Below are positions 1-5,268 of a DNA stretch of 5,268 bases, in pieces. A model generated the notes under the pieces. It did not search any database, was not told where the DNA came from, and saw only the letters and a list, made by a program, of their open reading frames with translations. A program made the position numbers and the translations under genes. Within the stretch, counting starts at the first letter, position 1; each line of letters starts with the position of its first letter. The DNA is taken from assembly GCA_945787625.1 (NCBI GenBank), contig CALZJL010000101.1, forward strand, positions 1 to 5,268. The letters run 5' to 3'. This DNA is from an uncultured Prevotellaceae bacterium (lineage in GTDB: Bacteria; Bacteroidota; Bacteroidia; Bacteroidales; Bacteroidaceae).

Positions 1-779
1 ACGTTGAGGCGTGTGGCGATGCTGTAGAGGTCGCGGGGGTCTCGCCATACGACAATCTGTCGTAGCTCGGGCAGGAGGGTGTGGAGGAGGGTGGTGTCGT
101 AGCCGCAGTCGGAGAGAAACTGGTCGAGGACGAGGGTGTCCTGACCTTGGCGGTGGAGGGTGTTGAGTATGCTGTACAGCATCTTGCGACAGATGCTGAG
201 GTAGTGCTCGTAGCTGATGTCTTTGAGCAGGTATATTTCTGAGTGTTCGTAGAATCGCTCGTGGGTCTCGTTGAATGGGCGTCCTTCGATGTCTTTGATG
301 CGGACTGAGACTATTTCGTCTAATAACTGGTAGAAGTAGGGACGTAGGTGTGGGTTGCGCTGGTATAGGGGCGAGAAGTATATCTGGTTGATGTATTCCT
401 TGACCAGATGGTCTTGCCAGAAATAGTTGTGTATCTTGCACCCGAAGGCTTCGCCAAGGTGTAGGAGTCCTCCGGTGAGACGTACGAAGTTTATCTCTCC
501 GACGTCTTCGCTCGTGGGGGTGAGGCTGCCGATGGGGGAGACGTAGCCGAGGGTGCGGCAGTTGTCGTATTCGCGAAGGAGGTCTACTACTGCGCCTGAG
601 CCTGAGTAGCCGAATCCTTGGACGGAGACGATCTGACGGAACTTGCTTTGCTCTTCCCAGATGATGGGATCGTGTGATGCTTTCCATCGTTCGTAGTCTT
701 GCATGAAGCGGTTGCGCTTGTGACGGGCTACGATGCCGAAGGGGGTGAGGGAGCGTATGATGTGTCTGAGCCTATTCAT
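1..779 (-). CDS. Sulfotransferase-like protein, partial (C-terminus beyond the window)
   Basis: An open frame of 259 complete codons with no stop before the left edge, starting at the ATG at 779; an in-frame TGA four codons upstream makes this the first possible start. The encoded protein has a P-loop-like motif SVQGFGYSGSGAVVDLLRE (52-70), resembling the 5'-phosphosulfate loop of PAPS-dependent sulfotransferases. At the end of the visible part is RQIVVWRDPRDLYSIATRL (240-258), resembling their 3'-phosphate site (Arg246 and Ser253). The middle region (EINFVRLTGGLLHLGEAFG, 95-113; FWQDHLVKEYINQIYF, 120-135) I do not recognise. No signal peptide or membrane segment is seen, so it should be cytoplasmic. 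If it is a sulfotransferase, it would use PAPS to sulfate a sugar of the glycan exported by the adjacent flippase. Arg and Ser in the second motif are one residue closer than in the commonest pattern, so another P-loop enzyme remains possible. It overlaps the flippase end by 8 bases. Confidence 0.62.
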   Translation of the reverse strand, partial: MNRLRHIIRSLTPFGIVARHKRNRFMQDYERWKASHDPIIWEEQSKFRQIVSVQGFGYSGSGAVVDLLREYDNCRTLGYVSPIGSLTPTSEDVGEINFVRLTGGLLHLGEAFGCKIHNYFWQDHLVKEYINQIYFSPLYQRNPHLRPYFYQLLDEIVSVRIKDIEGRPFNETHERFYEHSEIYLLKDISYEHYLSICRKMLYSILNTLHRQGQDTLVLDQFLSDCGYDTTLLHTLLPELRQIVVWRDPRDLYSIATRLN

Positions 780-2229
780 CGGTCTTGATCATTTTGCGTA
801 TCTCGTAGATGGCTCCGCCTGTCGTCATGGTGATAAGGGCTATTGCGGTGAGCCAGTATGGGGTGCCTTCGAGTCTTATGGCGAGAATGAATGCCAAGAT
901 GCCTATGAGGGCTTTGTGTGTAAAGCTGGTGGCGGTGTATCGCGAGGGTAGGGTTTGGTATCTGTATTTGGCACAGATGAGGGTGCAGATGAGGTCGAAC
1001 AGGTTGCTCAGGGCAAGGCCTATTCCTATCCCGGTGACTCCGTAGTATTCGTAGCCTGCGATGATGGCTGGTATGAAGCAGATGTAGGAGATGGACTGCA
1101 TGAGCAGGTATATCTTGGAGTCGCCTGCTGCAAGGGGTATGATGGCGGTGGGAATATATATGGCTCGGCACAGGAGGCTGACGGCTACAATCTGTGTGGC
1201 TGTGATTATCGGGGCGAAGTCGTTGCTCAGCAGCAGTGGGACGATGACGGGGAGGGCGAAGATGAGGGTGACGGTGATGGGGAGGGTTACGGCGAGGGTT
1301 ATCTCGTGTTGACGGTGGACGGTCTCGATGCGGGTCTTGAGGTTGTCAAAGATGCTGCTCAGACGTGGAAAATAGTCGGTGTCGACGGACGAGAGTATTA
1401 TGGCTCCGTAGGTCATTATGGCTAGAATCTGTGAGTAGTAGCCTACGGTGTCGTAGCCTGTGGCGTGGCTGAGGTATTTTTGTACGTATAGCTTGGAGGC
1501 GTGGGCGATGATGCCTGATATTACAAATGAGAGTCCTATGAGTAGCATGGTCTTGCCGCCGCTGAGGAATCTGGGTTGAAAGCAGAATTCCGGACGATGT
1601 ATGCGGTATGAGAATGTGGTGGTGATGATGGCCATGAAGAGGGTCATGAGGACTAAGGCCGGGACGATCCCCTGAATGCCGTAACAGTAGTAGACGGGAA
1701 TGGTGGTGATGATGCCGCCTGCTACGTTGAGTACGGAGACGAGGGCTATGGTCTTTAGCTTTTGTATGCCTCGCAGGATAATCATCTCTCCGCAGGTGAT
1801 GGTGCTGAGACCTATGGCTGGCGAGAGTAGCGCAAAATGTTGGGCGTGGTCCAGATCGTCAAAGAATATGTATGAAAGGGCGGGGGAGGCTGCCAGGGTG
1901 ACAATGGTGCCCAGAAGGGCTAAGGACATGACCCAGGAGCGTGTGAGTGTGATGGCGCTCTTGAGTTGTGATGCGCCATCTTCCTGGCCTCGTTCGCCGT
2001 ATGCGCGTGATACTTCGCGTACGCCGCTCTTGTCGAGACCGATATTGGTGGTTTCGTGTATGAGCTCGCGTACTTCGTTGTACATGCTGTTCAGTCCGAT
2101 GCCCGTGGGGCCGAGGAGTACGGCTGCGAGTTTGCCTCGCACGAGGTTCAACAGTATGTTGAGACCTTGGACTCCGGTAAACAGGCTGACTGCCTTGAGT
2201 ATGTTGCGGTATGTTGCTGCTTGTTTCAC
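772..2229 (-). CDS. Wzx-type polysaccharide / O-antigen flippase
   Basis: A polytopic inner-membrane protein (485 residues from the GTG start) of the polysaccharide flippase family (COG2244, MOP superfamily). Such proteins move undecaprenyl-linked glycan repeat units across the inner membrane for O-antigen or capsule assembly. About 12-14 hydrophobic segments can be counted, for example 13-30, 99-118, 132-151, 160-181, 186-206, 227-244, 265-282, 311-333, 342-362, 373-393, 397-420 and 438-452. The N-terminal family signature is VRGKLAAVLLGPTGIG (30-45), followed by TNIGLDKSGVREVSRAYG (61-78). The stretch IPTAIIPLAAGDSKIYL (359-375) is also typical. The frame is open to an ATG at 2289, adding 20 polar residues that lie over the end of the DUF1460 gene. 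GTG 2229 is preferred because it forms a GTGA overlap, has AAAGG 9 bases upstream, and puts the conserved YRNILKAVSLF close to the N-terminus. The sugar substrate is unknown. The 3' end overlaps the next gene by 8 bases. Confidence 0.88.
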   Translation of the reverse strand: MKQAATYRNILKAVSLFTGVQGLNILLNLVRGKLAAVLLGPTGIGLNSMYNEVRELIHETTNIGLDKSGVREVSRAYGERGQEDGASQLKSAITLTRSWVMSLALLGTIVTLAASPALSYIFFDDLDHAQHFALLSPAIGLSTITCGEMIILRGIQKLKTIALVSVLNVAGGIITTIPVYYCYGIQGIVPALVLMTLFMAIITTTFSYRIHRPEFCFQPRFLSGGKTMLLIGLSFVISGIIAHASKLYVQKYLSHATGYDTVGYYSQILAIMTYGAIILSSVDTDYFPRLSSIFDNLKTRIETVHRQHEITLAVTLPITVTLIFALPVIVPLLLSNDFAPIITATQIVAVSLLCRAIYIPTAIIPLAAGDSKIYLLMQSISYICFIPAIIAGYEYYGVTGIGIGLALSNLFDLICTLICAKYRYQTLPSRYTATSFTHKALIGILAFILAIRLEGTPYWLTAIALITMTTGGAIYEIRKMIKTDE

Positions 2230-3134
2230 GGTGTCTTGCCTTTTATCTGGTTTATTCTGACTATTCTTATGCCTTGAGGATTGCTCCACTTGCCGAGCGT
2301 CTGGCAGATGGGCTGGGGATCGAGGATAACGCGGCGGTATGGCTTGCTTGCATTAAGCAGATGGAGCTTGCCGTCTTTGCCCCATACGGCTATTCCTGTA
2401 TGTGAGGTGTCGAGCCCGCGACGTTTGGTGACGATGGCTATGATGTCTCCGTCGTGTATGTCACGCAGCTGGTTGCGTCCTTGGTTGAGCAACGCTTTGG
2501 GTATGTAGCTGATGGTACGCCCTGTGAGAGCCTGCTCGTGTTGGCGTATGAGACTGATGTCGTGCTGGTTGCCTCTGAGCATAGGGTAGAGCTGGGGATT
2601 GCGGCTCATGTAGTCGATGTGGAGCTTCTGCTGTGCTGTCCATGGTGTGCCTTCGCGCTTGACTTCGTGGCAGATGCCTGCATCGGTGTTGCTGTCTATC
2701 CAACTGGTGAAGTAGTGGTTGCGGCTCGTATATCCGTGGTTGACTCCTCCTGTATATCTGATGCGCTCGAGCCAGGCGCAGTATGTGTCCCAGTTGCTGT
2801 CGGGGCTGAGTGTGGTAAGCGTGAGGGCTGTCACGGTCTCAATGTAGGTCTTGCAGTCGAGCTGGCGCAGGTTGACGACGAGCTTCTCGCTTTTGTTGAT
2901 TTCGAGGGTGGCTGACTTGTAGGGGGTGCCGGTAAGCTGACGGGCGAAGTATAGCATGAGGGTGTTGCTGTCTTGCTCCTGATTGGCTCCCTTGGCGAGC
3001 AGGTCTACGACCTTGAGGCTGTCTGTCTGGGTGTAGCTTATTTCTCTACTGCTGGCTGCGGACGAGACTGTAAGCCACAATGCGGTCATGACGACCACCA
3101 TCTTCCCTGTAGTATATGTATGTCTGATATTCAT
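2226..3134 (-). CDS. DUF1460 NlpC/P60-like cysteine amidase, probably acting on peptidoglycan, exported
   Basis: A 302-residue member of the DUF1460 family (PF07313, N-acetylmuramoyl-L-alanine amidase-like), a papain-like NlpC/P60 fold expected to cut peptidoglycan peptides in the periplasm. The N-terminus looks like a signal peptide: R4 and K11, then MVVVMTALWLTVSSAASS (12-29). The likely nucleophile is C94 in LRQLDCKTYIE; the likely base is H245 in LDTSHTGIAVW; and the usual third polar position is N261 in LHLLNASKP. Other family marks are RYTGGVNHGYTSRNHYFTSWI (in pieces, 126-146) and IHDGDIIAIVT (226-236). The start is uncertain. M1 at 3134 gives the best signal peptide but has no clear ribosome site and overlaps the DUF5103 gene by 89 bases. 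M12 (3101) and M16 (3089) would shorten the overlap to 56 or 44 bases but lose the positive n-region. The stop shares a GTGA with the flippase start. Family is secure; the substrate is inferred. Confidence 0.9.
   Translation of the reverse strand: MNIRHTYTTGKMVVVMTALWLTVSSAASSREISYTQTDSLKVVDLLAKGANQEQDSNTLMLYFARQLTGTPYKSATLEINKSEKLVVNLRQLDCKTYIETVTALTLTTLSPDSNWDTYCAWLERIRYTGGVNHGYTSRNHYFTSWIDSNTDAGICHEVKREGTPWTAQQKLHIDYMSRNPQLYPMLRGNQHDISLIRQHEQALTGRTISYIPKALLNQGRNQLRDIHDGDIIAIVTKRRGLDTSHTGIAVWGKDGKLHLLNASKPYRRVILDPQPICQTLGKWSNPQGIRIVRINQIKGKTP
2239..2243 (-). promoter_or_regulatory. Ribosome binding site supporting the GTG start of the flippase
   Basis: AAAGG on the minus strand, within the last codons of the DUF1460 gene, ends 9 bases before the GTG at 2229. 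Together with the GTGA stop/start overlap it supports GTG 2229 over the in-frame ATG at 2289. Confidence 0.6.
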
Positions 3135-4299
3135 TCTCTGTCTGCCAGAAATTGCCCATCGTGGGGGCTGTATCTCCGTCTTGTGTGATGTATTGGTATT
3201 CGTAATATCCTTGCTTGAGCAGTATGCCGGCTTCGTAGCATTGGTCTGTCTCGTTGTAGTCCATCTTGCACTTGGGGTCGGTCTCTGTGTTGCTCCAGAT
3301 GCCGCTGACGTAGATGTCTTGGTTTTGTCTGGGCATATCGAGGGTGAAGTGTACTACGATATATTCTGCTTCGGTGGTGTCGTCGTGTCCTGAGGGAGCA
3401 CGTGGTATGCTTATGCCGTTGTGGTCTTTCGCGCTGAGATAATTGCGCTGGGGTTTGTCTGCCCAAAGGGTGGCGTGATGAAATGGCTCGTACCAGCGTA
3501 TGTTGTCGACGTTCATTCCTCCCTGATTGACGTCGAGTATCTCAAATTTGTGATATTCGTTGCCTGCTGGGAAGATGAGTGCTTCGCAATGTGTCCATTC
3601 TGCACCGCGTGTGTTGCGGATATTTGGGGGTGGGCATATTATGGTGCGGCTTGCGCGTTGGTTCTGCACGACGATGGCGTGGATTTGTGTGGCGGGGTCT
3701 GTGACGTCGATGGTGCCGTATTTTAGTTGCAGGCTGACTTGCTGGTGATTGCGGTTGAAGCCTATGTCTGTGTTTGAACTGACCTGGGTTACGAGTGTTG
3801 CTTCGGTCTCGACTATTCTGAATCGTGCTTCGATGACGGGGGCTTCGTCTTCGTCTGCGTATATGAGGACCCGGTAGTTGCCGCTTAGCAGCAGGGTAAC
3901 GTCTTCGTTGGGTATGGCGAGGGTGTAGTGGGTATAGTTTTGCGTGGTGTTGAAGCTCTTGGTGTACTCCTCTACGGGCATGTTGTTGCTGCCTGAGAGA
4001 AATTCGCTTTCGAAGAGTTCTTCGTTATTGCTCCAGTCCCAGTTGCATTGCTCGATGCGGTATGTGAAGCGCGTGTATTCGTGGCTCATCCAGTCCCAAT
4101 GTATGTTGAGGGTGCTTCGGCTGCCTAACTTGAATACGGGGGGTAGGAGGGGATTGTCGTCTACCATGACTTGCAACGTGCGTACGTTGTCGTCGTACGC
4201 TATGCCTTGAGGGCATATCGTGCCGCTGTATGACAAGAGGCAGGTCAGCATAAGTGTGTGCAGCCTGTCTCTGCCCGCATGGCACCACGCAGTGCTCAT
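3046..4299 (-). CDS. DUF5103 / type IX secretion plug-like exported protein
   Basis: A 417-residue protein of the DUF5103 family. As I recall, Pfam now describes its N-terminal domain as the type IX secretion plug, after the Plug protein found bound to the SprA translocon of Flavobacterium johnsoniae. An N-terminal signal peptide is likely: charged start (R10, R12), hydrophobic LHTLMLTCLLSYSGTICP (13-30), and mature chain from about IAYDD (33). No convincing lipobox is seen. Family hallmarks are YRIEQCNWDWS (80-90), EFLSGSNNMPVEEYTKSFNT (99-118), NYTHYTLAIPN (121-131) and SGNYRVLIY (139-147), consistent with a beta-sandwich domain. The C-terminal part has DIYVSGIWSN (328-337) and LLKQGYYEYQY (360-370), then FWQTENEYQTYIYYR (384-398), which suggests a second Ig/E-set-like sandwich. 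The frame is open upstream to 4458, but that extension is Arg/His-rich and lies over the UPF0126 gene. Its last 15-30 codons overlap the next gene. Whether this genome has a type IX system cannot be seen here. Confidence 0.85.
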   Translation of the reverse strand: MSTAWCHAGRDRLHTLMLTCLLSYSGTICPQGIAYDDNVRTLQVMVDDNPLLPPVFKLGSRSTLNIHWDWMSHEYTRFTYRIEQCNWDWSNNEELFESEFLSGSNNMPVEEYTKSFNTTQNYTHYTLAIPNEDVTLLLSGNYRVLIYADEDEAPVIEARFRIVETEATLVTQVSSNTDIGFNRNHQQVSLQLKYGTIDVTDPATQIHAIVVQNQRASRTIICPPPNIRNTRGAEWTHCEALIFPAGNEYHKFEILDVNQGGMNVDNIRWYEPFHHATLWADKPQRNYLSAKDHNGISIPRAPSGHDDTTEAEYIVVHFTLDMPRQNQDIYVSGIWSNTETDPKCKMDYNETDQCYEAGILLKQGYYEYQYITQDGDTAPTMGNFWQTENEYQTYIYYREDGGRHDRIVAYSLVRSQQ

Positions 4300-4976
4300 G
4301 ACTGTGACTCCTCTCCTTTGACCACGGGTAGATGCCAGTGAAATTTTACTGCAAGACAGCGTGTCACTACGACGATGATGCTCGAAATCAAGGCATTGGT
4401 CTCTGCTCCTATTCCGCATACGTGGCAGATGCCGTAGACGATGCCTCCGCTGACGCACGCCAGGGCGTATATCTCCTTGCGGAAGATGAGGGGCACCTCG
4501 TTGATTAGCACGTCGCGGATGACTCCTCCTGCTGCGCCTGTGACGCTACCCATAGTGATGGCAACCCACATTGGGAATCCCATTTGGAGGGTCTTCTCGA
4601 TGCCGACGACGTTGAACAAGGCAAGGCCTATGGTGTCAAAGATAAACCATGTATTCTCGCGCTTCACGAGGTGACGATGGAAGAACATTACGAATACGAC
4701 TGCCAAAGCACACCAGATGAAGTATATGCTGTTTTGCATCCAAAAGGGGTTGAGGTTGAGCATGAGGTCACGGAATGTTCCTCCTCCTATCGCGGTGGCC
4801 ATGCCTACAATCCAGGCTCCGAATATATCAAATTGCTTTGCACTTGCCAATCTTACCCCTGAGAGGGCAAAGGCGAAGGTTCCTACAAATTCCAACACTA
4901 AGAAGAAGGTCGGTATCCTCACTGTTGCTGCTAAATCACTGAACAGCTTGACGAGGTCTTGCCAAATAATTTCCAT
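4296..4976 (-). CDS. UPF0126 / trimeric intracellular cation channel-family membrane protein
   Basis: A 226-residue inner-membrane protein of the UPF0126 family (bacterial TRIC-like channels; some members, such as E. coli YicG, are reported to transport glycine). The family is an internal duplication, and both halves are visible. The first has FVGTFAFALSGVRLASAKQ (30-48) and the conserved GGGTFRD (64-70). The second has DTIGLALFNVVGI (114-126), TGAAGGVIRDVL (146-157) and NEVPLIFRKEIYA (159-171). About seven hydrophobic segments can be counted (roughly 22-42, 50-64, 82-100, 112-126, 136-150, 167-184, 194-210). Length is normal for the family and nothing is missing. The stop overlaps the start of the DUF5103 gene as ATGA, so the two are probably translationally coupled. 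The ion or solute carried cannot be deduced. The assignment to the family is secure. Confidence 0.93.
   Translation of the reverse strand: MEIIWQDLVKLFSDLAATVRIPTFFLVLEFVGTFAFALSGVRLASAKQFDIFGAWIVGMATAIGGGTFRDLMLNLNPFWMQNSIYFIWCALAVVFVMFFHRHLVKRENTWFIFDTIGLALFNVVGIEKTLQMGFPMWVAITMGSVTGAAGGVIRDVLINEVPLIFRKEIYALACVSGGIVYGICHVCGIGAETNALISSIIVVVTRCLAVKFHWHLPVVKGEESQS
4308..4319 (-). promoter_or_regulatory. Strong Shine-Dalgarno site that fixes the DUF5103 start
   Basis: The minus strand reads AAAGGAGAGGAG, ending 8 bases before the ATG at 4299. It lies within the last codons of the UPF0126 gene. This purine run, together with the ATGA stop/start overlap, picks 4299 over the upstream in-frame ATG at 4458. 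A long, near-perfect Shine-Dalgarno is less usual in Bacteroidota, where many genes lack one. Confidence 0.75.
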
Positions 4977-4984
4977 GACTGAGG

Positions 4985-4990
4985 TTTCCT
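4985..4990 (-). promoter_or_regulatory. Ribosome binding site of the UPF0126/TRIC gene
   Basis: AGGAAA on the minus strand lies 8 bases before the ATG at 4976, inside the only intergenic gap of the window (4977-5001). It supports that start. No promoter-like element or hairpin was seen in the remaining bases of the gap, so the gene is probably co-transcribed with the PqqD-like gene. Confidence 0.55.
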
Positions 4991-5001
4991 GATAATGTGT
5001 G

Positions 5002-5268
5002 TCAATCTATCAAACCTATCTCTTTCCACTCTTTGCATACGCGCTTTGCATCTTCGGCTGCGGTATGTTCGTCGACGTCGTATGTGTCAAGCAGGACTTT
5101 CTGCAAGTCTTCAACGCTGAAGTCCTTGCCAATCACAGACTTCCACATCAATACTGCTGATTCGTTGAGATTGATAATCTTGGAGAAATCTATATTCTTG
5201 ACGCCGTGTGCTACAATGACGTGTTCTCCGCATACTTCCCGTAGTTCAAATCCTTCGTTGATTTTCAT
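5002..5268 (-). CDS. PqqD-like small protein (possible peptide-binding chaperone)
   Basis: This 88-residue protein resembles the PqqD family, small winged-helix proteins that in the known cases bind a precursor peptide and present it to a radical-SAM or other modifying enzyme (the RiPP recognition element fold). The visible match is the family pattern: an N-terminal strand region GFELREVCGEHVIVAHG (6-22), the signature INLNESAVLMW (32-42), then the helical stretch DFSVEDLQKVLLDTYDVDEHTA (in pieces, 49-70) and a closing helix with KEWKEIGLID (79-88). It has no signal peptide or membrane segment, so it should be cytoplasmic. The ATG is the last three bases of the window, so an upstream in-frame start and the promoter cannot be examined; the start fits the usual family N-terminus. 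The UPF0126 gene follows 25 bases after the stop. No modifying enzyme or precursor peptide is visible, so the role is open. Family assignment is fairly sure; function is not. Confidence 0.8.
   Translation of the reverse strand: MKINEGFELREVCGEHVIVAHGVKNIDFSKIINLNESAVLMWKSVIGKDFSVEDLQKVLLDTYDVDEHTAAEDAKRVCKEWKEIGLID

Noticed and set aside
776..1171. Minus-strand 131-codon His/Arg-rich frame
   Set aside because: It is an out-of-frame reading of the flippase gene. Similar His/Arg-rich shadows occur at 2461-2703, 3131-3466 and 4025-4288, all inside real genes.
1230..1297. Run of G tracts on the plus strand suggesting a G-quadruplex; a similar G-rich stretch lies at 69-94
   Set aside because: These encode Leu/Pro/Val-rich helix or Leu/Thr/His-rich segments on the opposite strand in C-ending codons; loops are long and irregular, and the whole strand is G-rich.
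955..1425. Plus-strand open frame of 156 codons, rich in Gly, Asp and Glu
   Set aside because: It is antisense to the flippase gene; its composition is what results from reading the complement of codons for hydrophobic helices. No family similarity is visible.
1700..2260. Plus-strand open frame of 186 codons
   Set aside because: It lies opposite the flippase, shows no recognisable motif, is Arg/Ser/Met-rich, and is explained by the rarity of stop codons on that strand.
4300..4458. 53-residue N-terminal extension of the DUF5103 protein from the ATG at 4458
   Set aside because: It is Arg/His-rich, overlaps the conserved end of the UPF0126 gene, and would bury the signal peptide. The ATG at 4299 has a strong ribosome site and ATGA coupling.
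4977..5001. Possible promoter, terminator or small RNA in the only intergenic gap
   Set aside because: Only 25 bases, with a ribosome site and no inverted repeat or T-run; no promoter elements could be recognised.
1..5268. tRNA/rRNA genes, CRISPR repeats, insertion sequences or attachment sites
   Set aside because: The window is almost wholly covered by six protein genes; no spaced direct repeats, terminal inverted repeats, transposase-like proteins or structural RNA motifs were seen.

Overview
The window looks like chromosomal DNA of a member of the Bacteroidota, most likely of the order Bacteroidales. The main reason is the pairing of a DUF5103 / type IX secretion plug-like protein with a DUF1460 amidase-like protein, next to a Wzx-type flippase of the style seen in that phylum. 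The genus cannot be told from the sequence alone.

All six genes lie on the minus strand and are read from the right end of the window to the left. In order of transcription they are: a small PqqD-like protein (5268-5002); a 7-helix UPF0126/TRIC-family membrane protein (4976-4296); a secreted DUF5103/T9SS plug-like protein (4299-3046); a secreted DUF1460 NlpC/P60-like cysteine amidase (3134-2226); a polysaccharide flippase of the Wzx/MATE-like superfamily (best start GTG at 2229, end 772); and a PAPS-sulfotransferase-like protein that runs off the left edge (779-1). The only non-coding stretch is 25 bases at 4977-5001. The remaining junctions all overlap: an ATGA overlap, a 44-89 base overlap, a GTGA overlap and an 8 base overlap. 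This is the layout of one translationally coupled operon. No RNA gene, mobile element, CRISPR array, terminator or long intergenic region was seen.

The shared theme is the cell envelope: an inner-membrane channel or transporter, two periplasm-directed proteins (one possibly a type IX translocon plug, one a probable peptidoglycan amidase), a lipid-linked glycan flippase, and an enzyme that may sulfate a glycan. An attractive inference is a link between type IX secretion or peptidoglycan remodelling and export of a surface polysaccharide, but the window does not prove it. PqqD-like proteins usually bind peptides for modifying enzymes. None of those partners is visible here, although they may lie beyond the right edge.

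Two start calls matter to a user. The flippase almost certainly starts at the GTG at 2229 rather than the ATG at 2289, and the DUF5103 protein starts at 4299 although its frame stays open to 4458. Base composition also changes inside the window. The four downstream genes have a strongly C-rich coding strand, whereas the PqqD-like gene and the 5' half of the UPF0126 gene do not.
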